The notes: a model not told the origin generated them from the letters alone. DNA of 62,000 nucleotides from Glandiceps talaboti (GCF_964340395.1 NC_135566.1:2992501-3054500), one strand, 5' to 3'; positions 49,901 to 61,732 are shown, counted from the stretch's first letter. Numbers and translations are program-made.

Positions 49901-52900
49901 TTATAAAATATTTATCGCTTGTTTATTTTTGTGTAGGGATCTGATGATGAAGAATTGATATCAAGACAAAGATACAACTATGAGCCACCTACAGATCCAC
50001 AAGTAGCTGCTAATATATCAATGATGTTAAAATACTTGAATGATACCGATATTGATAATGTTGTATCACAACTCTGTTATTCCTTGTTAAATCGACCGGA
50101 ACTTCCCTATAATCCTTATCCTGGGTTTGTTAGAAGGTTACGGAGACACTCAGAAAAGTAAGTCTCTTCAATATGTGTGGATTTCGTTCTCATTTTCAAA
50201 GGCCGTTCAGGATTTCTATATATTGTTTTACTCTGCTGTCATCCAATAGACTGTGACTTTCTTAGAAATCTCTGGGTAAATCTGGTAAAATTGAATAGAT
50301 TGCCATACCATGTACATAATGTGTATGGTGAACCCTGGTAACAGAACGGGTACAAATCTGGTATAACTTCCATAGATTTCCATACATTGTTATTTGTTCC
50401 ATAATTTTGATGGTAAGTGAACCCAGTCATTTTAGTGTAGAACCTGGTAAAAGCCTAATGCACTCAGAATTTCTTTTTGCTTACTTACACTCCTTAACCA
50501 ACGATCCTTGGTAAAAAAAAAAAAAAAATGTGGAAATACAGGTGGACTTTACCTAATTATGAAGATGTAAGCTGTACAGTTTGACCGCAATTCCATCAGA
50601 AGTTTATTCCACAGGTGGGGCATAGCACATAAGAAAGTATGCCAATTGTAGTTAGGATCTTGCAATAAATATTTGGCAGATGATCAGAGTGATTGTGTGT
50701 TGGCTTCACATGAATTAGATCTATTACTAGTATGTAGGTTGGTGAAAGTCCATTCAGAAGGTGATAGACAGGAATACAGATTATAATCTTTGTATTTTTC
50801 TTGTTCAGATTTCATATGAGTATGAAAGATTCTAAGAGTATCAAAGAGTTACTAGAGAACCAAGTCTATGCTACAAGCATACCACACGTATGGGGTTCCA
50901 AGAAGTCAAATCGTGTATGGGGACTCCATGACATGGTACAGGCTGTGGATACCAAGTCATTACAGCGATTTGATTGGCTGATAAAAGATCTTACACCAGA
51001 TGTTAGTACTGTCTATAATGAAGAACATTATTCTGTAAGTAATCAGCTATTATCGTAACATTGTATTTATCATTGTTCACACTTGACATGGCTTTGTCAC
51101 TTCCCTCAAACATTGCCAGGATTAATAATTAATTTAAAAAAAGTACCCACAATTAGAAATTGTTTTGTCCACATTCAAAGTTAAAGTAGCATTTTCTGTC
51201 ACTGAACCCACTTAAGTAAAGTCAGTTTCGAAATATGCTGTACATAATTAATAATGAGTCATAATAAGATCTTGTGCAAAATATTGCGATACATGTCTTG
51301 AACAGGGTGGTGTCACTTGAAGTTGAGGGGGGAGCCAGTTCATACATACAGGCATGAAAACAAACATCGTTTTTTGATTGGTATGGTGTCTCATGGAGTT
51401 TTACTCCATTTTAGAACAGTTTAAGTACTAAGTGATGTGTTGTGATAACAGAATTTCCATCTCAAAAGTAAATCAATTGTGAAGTTTGTTAACATTCCAA
51501 ATTTATTCAGTAAATCAACATACTAGAGTATCTATTTTCATGGCAGGTTCAAGTTGCGATATCTCTAGTTGGTCCAGCTGTATTTTTTGGTACATTTTAT
51601 GATGATCCACCCTCTGTCAATGTCAGGGTTGAATATCTGATATTTGGACCTGATCTAAATAGGGTAAGTATTCAAAATCTAATAGCCTGTGAATAAGGTA
51701 AGAATTCAAAGAATAGCCTGTGAACAGGGTAAGAATTATAGGAGTAGCCTGTGAACAAGGTAAGAATTCAAAGAATAGCCTGTGAACAGGGTAAGGATTA
51801 TAGGAGTAGCCAGTGAATAAGGTAAGAATTCAAAGAATAGCCTGAGTGTGTGAATAGGGTAAGAGTTAAAGGAGTAACTGTGAATATGGTGAGAATTCTA
51901 AGTAGCCAGGAGTGTGGCAAGCCTTCAAAGTGTAGAGTATGTGGTACAAAAAAACTTGTACAAATGTAAATACTGTAAGTTGTACAATAAAGTCAATTTT
52001 GTGTTTTATTTTGTGAAGAGTTTTATTTCTGATATATTGAAATTCAAAGTCATGCTCATAACATTTTTTTTTTACTTTTGCAGGCTGCACAGTTGTTTAT
52101 AGAGGCTATTATTAATGATGTCAACAATACTGTGTTGAAACAAACACCTCATGTCTTCCTAGGTAATTATAACAATACTGTGTTCTAGGTAATAATAATA
52201 TATATGTAGTAACATTTATTAGCCTTTGAATCGACAAGACATACAACACAAACTGTAAAGAAATTATAGCACTAGTTTCATATTATTACAACAAAGTAAC
52301 AACATCTTCAACTAGAGCCAACAAGCTGTCTACAAGCTTGTTGCAAACTTGCACCTGCATGTTGAAAACTTGCGATTTTCATACGGGATGTTGCTCTGCT
52401 ATTCTGGCAAAATTGTACATTTACAAAAGCAGCCATTATCATATGCCATACTACAAGCATGCGACAAAGCTTGCAGAGCTGAGAGGAATCTTAAGAAATT
52501 TTTCTTTGCCTCAAAGGTTGTTAGTGGTACAGAACATGGATATGTATCCATGTATAGAGTTACAGTTTGTTCATTGCTTATCTTTGAAAAAGCAAAGTCA
52601 CAGACACACCAATGAATAAACTTACCGTGGATGTATAAATGAACTCTGTTAGAGAACTTCCATGGTTATAGCATGGAAGTATAACCGATGTGGCATTTCC
52701 ATGGTTACAGTATTTATGTTCTTAAGATTTAGCTACTTGTTAGTGTTTGTATTGTAATCGGTGTTGCCATCCATCACAGACAAGTCTGTTACTTGTCTGT
52801 GCTTCCATACATATTTTTTATTATTCTGTGTATATGTGTCAACTGTTTCCTTTGTGTAGACAAGTTCTCCATGTTGTGACCATACAGTAGTGTTGATGGC

Positions 52901-55535
52901 TATATTCTATAATCACATATAGGTATGGATGTACCTGGTACCAATGAAAAATTTCCAGATACTACCATCAATGATCTGTGGACTCCTGACATGATGGACA
53001 CTAGACGAGAAGACTTTGAGGCTGCATTGGTCTCCTCGATACAGAAAGCTAAACCTATAACTATGGAGGTAAACAACTTTTCAACGTCAGACATTTTACG
53101 ATACAGCTTGGTAGCATGTCATGTGACATAACAGAATTGCCTTACCCCTGTATTTTGTAGTAAGTCTCATACACAATAATTGCAATTGGAATTGGAGATT
53201 ACCATCAAAGCTTTTGTAAGTATAATGATAATGTATATCATGGAGTCATGATGGTCAAATGGTTAGAGTGGCTGGCTTAAAATTTGAAATCTGCAGGGTG
53301 CAGGTTTGAGCCTCATCGCTGCTGTTTCATTCTGAATGGCTAAGTCCTTGGTAAGATTTGAACCCTGATTGTGCCTCGGTCAACCCAGGTGTATAATTGG
53401 GGACCTGGTAGGATAGAGGTTGCAATATGAATGCTTTAATCCTATGTGCTTATAAAGGCTGCAATAGATGTATGCTTCCCAGGGAGTTAAAGAAGTATAA
53501 AGGGCCATTGTGTTGTGTTGCTATAGATCTGTGGTGGGGTTAATAATTATTAAAGTGTTTTGAACAGTGTGGCTATATAAAAGAATGAACATTACTAGTA
53601 TTACTTTGTAAACTATGTAAGGTTAAATATTTGAGACTGTCCTGCCAAATTCTTTGGAGAATAAACTACTGCATAAAACTCTACTGCATATCAGTACAGA
53701 TCATGCAAAAAGTCAAAATATAGAGATTTAAACCCATAGGCCAATGTTATGTTGCATTGGAACCCATGTTTAGTATAATATGACTTTGTGTTGTTTTATT
53801 TAACAGTGTGTATTCATGTTAGACCAATACAAAGACATATACAAGAGAGGCAACAAACAGTATTTATTTCACTTTGTGGACACTAAGGATGGAAAGGCAG
53901 AAGAAGACCTGTAAGTCACTCATCTTTTCTCTGTGTGCAGGTAATGATTTATTATGAGATGAACACAATGGAAAGGGAAATCCCACTAATAGGGAACCTG
54001 CAGTTCAGACTGAGCATGCTCAGACACAAATGACGATGGGATTATCTGTAGTTTTCATAGTACTTCATCTGGAGCTATTGATAGAATAAAACTCCAACAT
54101 TGGTAAGGGTATCATTGACTAAATTATTTGTGGTTACAAACAATGTAATACAATTGTTTACAATACTGCTTGATTCATATATATTTGTCATATTTCCCAT
54201 GATGCAGTATTTAGGATATTCAAGATGGTTGGTTTGCAAGTTCTCTATTCTTTTTTGTTTTGTTTTGTTGTTGTTTGTTTGTTTGTTTGTTTGTTTGTTT
54301 GTTTGTTAAATTTAAATTATACACGACACATACAGAACAGATAAGGAAAAAAGACAAGATAGAGAAAAGCAATAACAGAACCCTACATCTCAAAATATTA
54401 TAAAAAGTTCTCTATTCCTTCTTGTGATTTATTTTGATTTTAACTTGCTTCAAAGACGAGTAATTGTATCAACTTTCTTTTTGTCACCAATGTAGTGTGG
54501 CAAGCTTTGGTGAGTTTCCGTACATCACAGCTAGGGAGGGGATTTTCTGTAAGAAAGCTCACATTGAAGCCTATCTGTCTATGTATATGATAAGAGAGGA
54601 GAGAATTGACTTTGATAATGTCAAAGGTTATGAAAATCCCAGTCAAGTCATCAAACCACTACCACCTCCCGAACGTTCTACAGGTAGGATTTTTGTAAAT
54701 GATATCCAATATATTAACAATACATGAATGACATTTTGTGACTGGTGTTCAAAAATGTTATATATACCGGTATGTTGACCACTCAAAATGACTAGATCTA
54801 TGTGTGAGATGATATGTGTTGTATCCGGCACATAAACAAAGTTGTATGCATTCAAACAAAAAATACAGGATTTATTTTCTTGCTGTTCTACCAAGTTATA
54901 TGTTTACACCATTGGTTCTGCGGTGCCCAAAATATGCATACAAACATTAGACCAGCTCAGATCTGATAATTTTATAATAATTTTTGAGCAAATTCTACTA
55001 TATCATGTGTTTTCTGTACTGCAATGACCTAAATCCATAATGACACTTGTCGTACTATTTACATAGAGTCAGGGAGAAGGAAAGCATCATCAGCCATTGA
55101 TGGCAGACAAAGTAAAGATCCCAAGCCTGGAGTACGTGCAACTGGTCCTCAACAGAATGCACAAAGAAAGAAAGTGTTGACAGATGGATTCAAAATCAAA
55201 GACAATGCTTACTTACCAGAAGGTTGGAAAGCTACATCTCCTATCAGGTAGGGTGTCAGTATACAGATTTATTACATGTAATCATACAGTGCTGTAATGT
55301 TTAGAAATGTATGGCATGATAGTTGATAGCATTGAATTGTCAAGATATGTTCAGTTATTTACATCTTTCTTACTCTAGACTGTCTAACTCTATCTTTGTC
55401 TTTCTGTCTCCTCGTCCCTCTCTCTGTTTCTTTCTCTCCCTCATTCTATCTATCTATCTGCATATCTATCTGTCTATCTTTGTCTCTGTCTCTCTCTGTC
55501 TCTGTCTCTGTCCCTCTCTCTCTGTCTGTCTCTCA

Positions 55536-55581
<46 letters not shown>

Positions 55582-55625
55582 AACTGTCTGTCTTTTGAAA
55601 TTTACTTTAAACATGTACATTTCAA

Positions 55626-55691
<66 letters not shown>

Positions 55692-56604
55692 TCTATTTAT
55701 CTCTCTCTCCCCTCCCTCCCTTTGTGTATCTCAGGGTCAGTTTCTGTGTTACTTTTTCTCTCTTTGAACTTTGAAATAAAAGTATTATTAAAATGAACAA
55801 AGAAAAAGAGAAATAACACTTCAAAGAATGTACACTTAGTATACTGAAATATTTATGATAATTGTGATACTGTATTCTTCCAGGGAATCATTTCAGAGAC
55901 GAATTGCTAGGATGCATCCTGAGGCTGATATTTTCAAGACAGCTCATCTTATGCTACTACTCTTTCTGATGGACAAGTAAGTTTTCACAAACTTTATTAC
56001 AAAATTCAGGTAACTCAATTGTGAAAGTGTCATGTATTTCTTAATTGGCTTTGTATGACCACATACAAAATCATTTATTTGCTTTTCCTCTCACGGAAAT
56101 TAATTAAATTAAAAAATTAGAAAATTTCTTTTTTTTAATGTTCTGTTCAGAGACTCATAACAAAACTGAATGAAGTAGTTAATAAGGTGTTGATCTTTTC
56201 TTGACATGTCATAACATGATTTATATTAAACATTGTGTTATATTGGAATAGTCTTCTGTGGGCTACTGTCACAGGATTTGATGTTTGGAGGGGAAATAAC
56301 GTGTAAAAATGTCAGAAATAAGAAGTGATACCGATTTAATGTTTGTTTAATGTTTTGTGTATTTCAGAAATTCCTTTGGAGAAGAGTTTGCCATAGAGTT
56401 ATATAAACTGTTACATAGTACAGCTGCAAGGCTGAATAACTCTATGCAACTCAACACAGTACTACAAGAACTCATTCGCAAATTTGAAAGTGTAAGTAAT
56501 TATGACTGTATACTCAACAACTGAAAGTTACCACCTATTGAGGTATAGTTATATTCATTTGAGTAAGTAAGTTGACCTGGCTCAGTTCCCCCCCCCTCCA
56601 CATG

Positions 56605-56702
<98 letters not shown>

Positions 56703-59700
56703 AGAACAGCAACAAACAAAACAAAACACACTCATACAATGATAAGCAGATATCCAGCAGCGATAAAGGCAAGAAGTAAATTTGGGCCTGAACAGTTAAT
56801 GTTGATGTGTGTGATAAGACTGTTTCAGTTATTCTTGAGTGTTGCAGCATGATTTAATCATTTTGACTGCACTTACAAATAAATAGTTTATTAACTTTGA
56901 CAAGGAGAAGGTCTTTTTTCTAAAAGGTACGTAAGGACTTTGACATGTGTTGATCTATCAGTCACAGTTCATATTTTTCTTGTATTCATATTTCACAGTT
57001 CATATTTTTGTTGTATTCATCAGGACAATGCTGATTCACTCTTTGTACAAAATCAGTTTTTAAACTACAGGAAGAAACTCCTTGAACTCTTCAACAATGA
57101 TCTGTAAGTTATTCACTAAGCTGTATATCTCTCATGTTTATCAGTATGTATTATCAAAAACTGACCAAAACTATATTATTTGAGTCAATGGTTTATTGGA
57201 GTTAGTGTTAGTGCAGGAGGAAACCGGAATTCCAGGGGAAAACCTGTATTGTTTGGTAGAGTTAAACTGAATGACATTTAAGCATTTTAGCCTTAATGTC
57301 TGTGCTCTTTTAGTCAGTGTGTTCCTGTGTATTTGAGATTTTAAATTGTATGATTTCAACCACCTCTTTGTGTTTGGTTGCAAAATAAAGATAATAATAA
57401 TAAAAAACTGTAAGTAAGAAGAGTGTCTTTCAGTTTGACCAATCTACTGAACAACGTAGGTTTTCCGTGGACACTGCAGTTTCCCCTGCACTAACATGAA
57501 CCTATGAGGGATAGCCCTTACTGGACTTCTTGGGAGACAAGCATTATCCAGTCAAAATATAGATTATTATTGTCATTCACAATTTTCTTTAGTAAATGTA
57601 GAACATTTTCCAAATAACCCTGAAATGTGAATTATTGAACATCACCATCCTCATTTTATGTGTTGTGGTCCACTGTATGTTTTGATAGTATAATCCATAT
57701 GACTTTGGAGATAACTAGCAAGTCTACCTTTGACAAAGATTTCATCTAACTAAAGCTGAAATGTACAGTAATAGCTGTATAAAGGCTGCAAAGTGTGCCA
57801 TCTAGACTTTATTTGTTAAATCAACCGAATTGCAATATCTATGCCACTCTTTACTACAGGTTATAATATCATATAATCTCATTTTATCTTGTCTCATCTT
57901 GTTTCATTTTCACTAGAGTTTTATCTTGTCTCATAGTCATCTTGTCCTGTAAATAACAATATTTTTCTTCCACCCTCACACAGTCAAGAGTGTTCATCAA
58001 ATCATCAAATCATCCACAAGGCTCTGAAAAGGAAATTAGATGATTTGACAGAGAGAACAGAATCAGGAGTTGAAATTCTACCTGTCACCCTTGAAGTAAG
58101 TATCACATGCATTAAACACAATAGTTGCATAGAGTAGCTGTGTTTGTATGTCATAACAGTCAATTACTGTGATTTTAAGTACATATTATATAGTATCGGT
58201 ACCCCAAAGCAAAATTTCACTTTGTACATTCCTGTTCAGTTATATTTGCCGTCCATTAATGTCTTTTAAGTAAGACTTGTTTTTCTCTTTTCTTCACAGA
58301 CCAATATAAAGCTTAGAAAAGTGAACTTTTACTGCTTGTGTATATTTTTACATTTGGTAGAAGATGCCCTGGCTGTATGTCCAAAGTTAGATGTAAGTTT
58401 AGCTTTGATTTTTGATGATAATTAAATGGTTTGATTGTAACATCACTCCTCCACCTCCCACCCCCTCCAAAAAGTTTAAATTCAGTGTTACATTGAAAGG
58501 AATGAAGTGTAGTGAAAAGTGTACAAGTCTAGAGTTTTCTCATCTTTCAAATAACAGAAGTGTACACTTTATCAAGTTACATCATCTAATGCACAGTTAG
58601 AGGAAATTTTACATTCATTTATGACAGAGTATTATTGGTCAGATACTCAAATTAAATAATCATGACTTAATCTTTAGAATATTCACCAGTCACATTATGC
58701 ATTGTAAAAAGTTATGTGATGTGTACTTACACACATTTTATTGTATAATATGGTTCATCAGACCAACTTCAATGACATGTCTTTCTCCTTGTGTATGTAC
58801 TTATAGGGTTTAATAGATGCATATATGCAGACATTCCCTGATGAGCTACCAAGACCACACACCAGACTTTTACCAATACCGCCACCTGAGGTAAGAATTT
58901 CATACGATTTCTTGTAAGTTTAATCAAAATTAACAATGGTGACTCAGTCAGAAGGTTCTGACAAGAATTTTAAGCCAACAAAAGTAACAAGTGTTAGTGA
59001 TGATTTATTGTCTGTCATACCCTGAAATGATTGATACTCAGTTTGAACACAGACACAGCTTCTACAGAAAACAACCTCCATTCCATTTTCAGATATACTC
59101 GGTCCTTTAAGAGTTATATGAATGGAAATAAAACAGTGCTGTTTTATCAGCGATAGTACTTATTTTTCCTTGCATGTTTACATTATTTGGTAGTACTTCA
59201 GTACAAAAATGGCTCATAATACTTACCTTATGTATTGTATGGTGAATTGTGTACTTACAGGAGGGTGTACCACCCAAACAACCCATACCACCAGAAAAAT
59301 TCAAACATGGAGTAGAAGAGCTAGACATTATTCAACATGACAGACAATGTAAGTCAGTCTTATATTGATATTAACATAACGCATAGCATCTCATTTATAC
59401 TAGAACCACAGAGTGGCAGCTCCTGTTGTTAGCCTTGATAGTGTGTGCCACCCATGCAACACACCCAACACCCTAATTATTTTTGCAAAAGATGTGAGAG
59501 TTTGATGTATTGCACATGTCATATTCCCACTGTCTCACATGTTGACAAATTTACTCTGTTTCTACCACAGTTATCAATATACAGAATTGCATTGAAGCTG
59601 GTGATAAACCTGGTATCATGGCAATGGAAGCAGTACTGATGCAGGTATGAAAGGATACTTATACTTAGTATTTGACACTTCTTGATTATCAAGGGTTCTC

Positions 59701-61732
59701 CATTCTGTTAATCTCCATTTTGAATCTTGAAATCTTTGAAGACATATACATTTATGAAGCACGCCCTCGCATGGCCAATGAAGGATAGAGTCACTATGCT
59801 ACTACAGTACTTATTGACCAATCAGAAAGGTCCTTTTATACCAAACATTCCAGACAAGTTCCAATGTTACATACAAGACAAAAATTTCCATTTTTTGTGT
59901 GCTTTTATATTATAACTAGTTATTCTTGTTATCCTTATCATTACTTTTTGATGTATGTTTTGGGGTCCACATTAATAGGTGTTAGTATACTTGACTGATG
60001 TCAAAATTTGATAAATACAGAAATAAAAAGATGAATAAATAAAATAAATGGAAAATACAAGTAATACTGAAGTAAAGCACTTTCTCTATGTGCTACACTC
60101 ATTTATAACATTCATATCAAGTGTAAAAGTATACTGTTTCAATTGGGTCATTTACAAGCCTAGAATGTGGCCTTTCTAATGTAGTCAACTAGCAAATGAA
60201 AGAGTATACTTTTACACTTGATATGGATGCTATAAATGATTGTGATACATACAGAAAATGCTGTACTTTGGTGTTATGGGTTGTATATGATATGGATGCT
60301 ATAAAAGATTGTGGTACATACAGAAAATGCTTTACTTTGGTGTTATGGGTTGTACTTGATATGGATGCTATAAATGATTGTGATACATACAGAACTTGCT
60401 TTACTTTGGTGTTATGGGTTGTACTTGATATGGATGCTATAAATGATTGTGGTACATACAGAAAACACTTACTTTGGTGTTATGGGTTGTATATGATATG
60501 GATGCTATAAACGATTGTGGTACATACAGAAAACACTTTACTTTGGTGTTATGTGTTGTACTTGATATGGATGCTATAAACGATTGTGGTACAAACAGAA
60601 AATGTTTTACTTTGGTGTTATGGGTTGTAAAGGCAAATGAATTGAGCCATGTATAATTGGAAGTCTTCGTAATCATTCACCATATCAGGCAGTGTGTTGT
60701 CAACTGTTTTTATTTCAGTATAAATTTTGTTTTTATTTCAGTATTTGATTGACACTAAGGTAGATCTGATGTATGAAAACTTCTTATCTGCACTACTGTC
60801 TGAACAGCATCTTCCACCAAATCCATACCCACGACTCATATCTGTTTTCAGACATGGTGGTATGAAGTAAGTCAGACATATATATAGTTGTCATAGCAAC
60901 ATTAGTTGGAGTTGAAGACAAGTATTGACAATATTCTTGTTAAGAATATGTTTCACTTGAATGAATAAAAGTATTGGCAGATATTATTTCAAAATATTTT
61001 AGATATAATAAGTTTGCAAATATGTATGTGCAAACTTAAGTTACAAAAATTTGGGAAAAAATGAAAAAGGCCATTCTGACTATTTAACTCATATTTTAAG
61101 CACTGCATAGTGAATGATATAGACATGTGTGTTCTCTATCTTAATTGACATAGCATGACCAGGATATCAATCGCATATTTTCTGTTTGAATGTGTATGAC
61201 TATACTTTTTTTGTATAGATAATGCAAATGTGAACAATAGCTGTGTCAGGCAGGCTAACAAATAAGCCTGACTTGGTAATCAAGTGGTTCACTGCAGCTC
61301 AGCAGAGTAATTAAAAAACAGAATAGACAAAGATGGAAAAGATAAAATGATGAAAGGTTTAAAATGCAAATTGTGATACGGTACCTAAAGGCCCTATCAG
61401 CTAAAGCCAAGAAGATACATAGTCTAATACATATTGCATGTGGTATATTACATATTTCTTACAGAATGGATTTATGGGGTGAATCATCGGATGTTCTCAA
61501 TAAGAAACTTGTACCAGGTGGTGCTAAGATAATGGATTCAGAGAATTACATATACCATCATTCTGGATGTGATGTCTATGGACACGACACTGCATTGGCT
61601 TCCATCGATGTTCCAAACTTTCAGAAAGTTGCTGTTATTGCTAAGCAGTTTGTTAATAAAGACTTCCCACAAAGAAAAGGCCAGTTTAAGGTACCCTCGT
61701 TACAATATATGATAGATTTTGTTAGAATTTAA
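46907..61732 (+). CDS. Uncharacterised 914-residue protein, 20 coding exons
   Basis: Coding exons: 46907-46963, 49085-49369, 49937-50157, 50809-51034, 51547-51663, 52084-52162, 52923-53068, 53807-53910, 54496-54683, 55067-55247, 55884-55976, 56368-56491, 57024-57103, 57984-58095, 58300-58392, 58807-58890, 59261-59348, 59571-59644, 60742-60866, 61465-61732. All junctions are GT/AG with matching phases; the frame ends at TAA. I do not recognise the family. It starts basic (MPRDKTAKETSRNKQ), has a 13-residue SRPASRAPS repeat, an acidic GSDDEE stretch, then mostly folded sequence without signal peptide or membrane helices. Segments 143-188 and 782-826 resemble each other. The start ATG is the only one in frame in its exon and follows an acceptor by one base, so a 5' UTR exon lies upstream. 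Confidence 0.85.
48591..48604 (+). promoter_or_regulatory. CTCF-like motif
   Basis: CCACTAGAGGGCGT agrees with the bilaterian CTCF core CCACYAGRKGGCRS at all but the last position. It lies in the first intron of the uncharacterised gene. Short motifs can occur by chance. Confidence 0.35.
49085..49369 (+). other. Exon 2 of the uncharacterised gene with 13-residue repeats
   Basis: Three near-identical 39-base units (49,118-49,234) encode SRPASRAPSLQSK three times. Each gives two RxxS sites suitable for basophilic kinases. The exon is much more GC-rich than its surroundings. It ends in a Lys-rich KNLRKGKKGDK and an acidic start to the next segment. The region is probably disordered. Confidence 0.88.
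49590..49866 (-). mobile_element. MITE-like interspersed repeat, copy 2
   Basis: On the minus strand it begins AAGGTAGGAATGCACCTCGG and continues with TTCTCTCCAAACT, matching the element at 27,826-28,120. It sits in the intron before exon 3. Confidence 0.5.
49937..51663 (+). other. Exons 3-5 of the uncharacterised gene: N-terminal conserved segment
   Basis: Residues 115-302. Contains YLNDTDIDNVV, LPYNPYPGFVRRLRRHSEK, VWGLHDMVQAVD and GPAVFFGTFYDDPP. The YL...LP-NP-YP pattern recurs in exon 19 and loosely resembles the RIIa/DPY-30 dimerisation helix pair. Exon 3 ends inside a Lys codon (phase 2), as does exon 19. Confidence 0.8.
51664..51905 (+). repeat. Donor-derived minisatellite after exon 5 of the uncharacterised gene
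   Basis: Seven or eight units of about 31 bases, reading approximately GAATAGCCTGTGAACAGG then GTAAGAATTC. The exon end AAATAGG with donor GTAAGTATTC is the first unit. GTAAG recurs at 51,664, 51,698, 51,729, 51,760, 51,791, 51,822 and 51,859, with GTGAG at 51,889. Confidence 0.9.
53236..53610 (+). mobile_element. tRNA-derived SINE
   Basis: TGGTCAAATGG (53,252-53,262) is a perfect box A and GGTTTGAGCCT (53,303-53,313) a 9-of-11 box B, followed by about 250 bases of body and a 3' part with TTTTGAACAGTGTGGCTATA and TAAAAG. This is the classic layout of a SINE. It is intronic in the uncharacterised gene, sense orientation. Confidence 0.65.
54252..54306. repeat. (TTTG)n microsatellite
   Basis: TTTTG and TTTG units in the intron before exon 9, followed by a 90-base A-rich segment that could be a repeat-element end. 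Confidence 0.92.
55384..55700. repeat. TCTG/TCTC-rich interspersed repeat, second copy, plus (TG)n
   Basis: A TCTG/TCTC tract (to about 55,585) runs into the AAATTTACTTTAAACA and GTACATTTCAA segment shared with 4,564-4,604, then a TG array of about 60 bases. Confidence 0.75.
56609..56700. repeat. (CA)n microsatellite
   Basis: About 46 uninterrupted CA units in the intron after exon 12. Confidence 0.97.
57024..61732 (+). other. Exons 13-20 of the uncharacterised gene: C-terminal region
   Basis: Residues 608-914. Includes a charged helical part (NYRKKLLELFNND, HKALKRKLDDLTERTES), a Pro-rich linker (RLLPIPPPEEGVPPKQPIPP), then YLIDTKVDLMYENFLSALL, LPPNPYPRLISVFRHGGMK and VYGHDTALASIDV, which echo exons 3-4. 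Reading ends ...MIDFVRI at TAA 61,730-61,732. Confidence 0.82.
60220..60630. repeat. 69-base minisatellite, six copies
   Basis: Units begin with GATATGGATGCTATAAA at about 60,220, 60,289, 60,358, 60,427, 60,495 and 60,564 and contain ACTTTGGTGTTATGGGTTGT. The units are nearly identical, so the array is young. It is intronic, about 110 bases before the acceptor of exon 19. Confidence 0.93.

Larger units (their letters stand above)
52084..56491 (+). other. Exons 6-12 of the uncharacterised gene: middle region
   Basis: Residues about 303-607. Includes VFLGMDVPGTNEKFPD, MDTRREDFEAALVSSIQKA, YLFHFVDTKDG, a basic, probably flexible stretch (ESGRRKASSAIDGRQSKDPK) and FQRRIARMHPEADIFKTAH with the hydrophobic LMLLLFLMD helix. 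No catalytic motif is recognised. Confidence 0.82.

Noticed and set aside
52338-52619. 93-codon open frame in an intron of the unknown gene
   Set aside because: No domain, splice signal or phase match; two overlapping frames are equally open, as expected by chance.
53252-53313. tRNA gene
   Set aside because: Pol III boxes are present, but no full cloverleaf is seen and the sequence continues into a SINE body.
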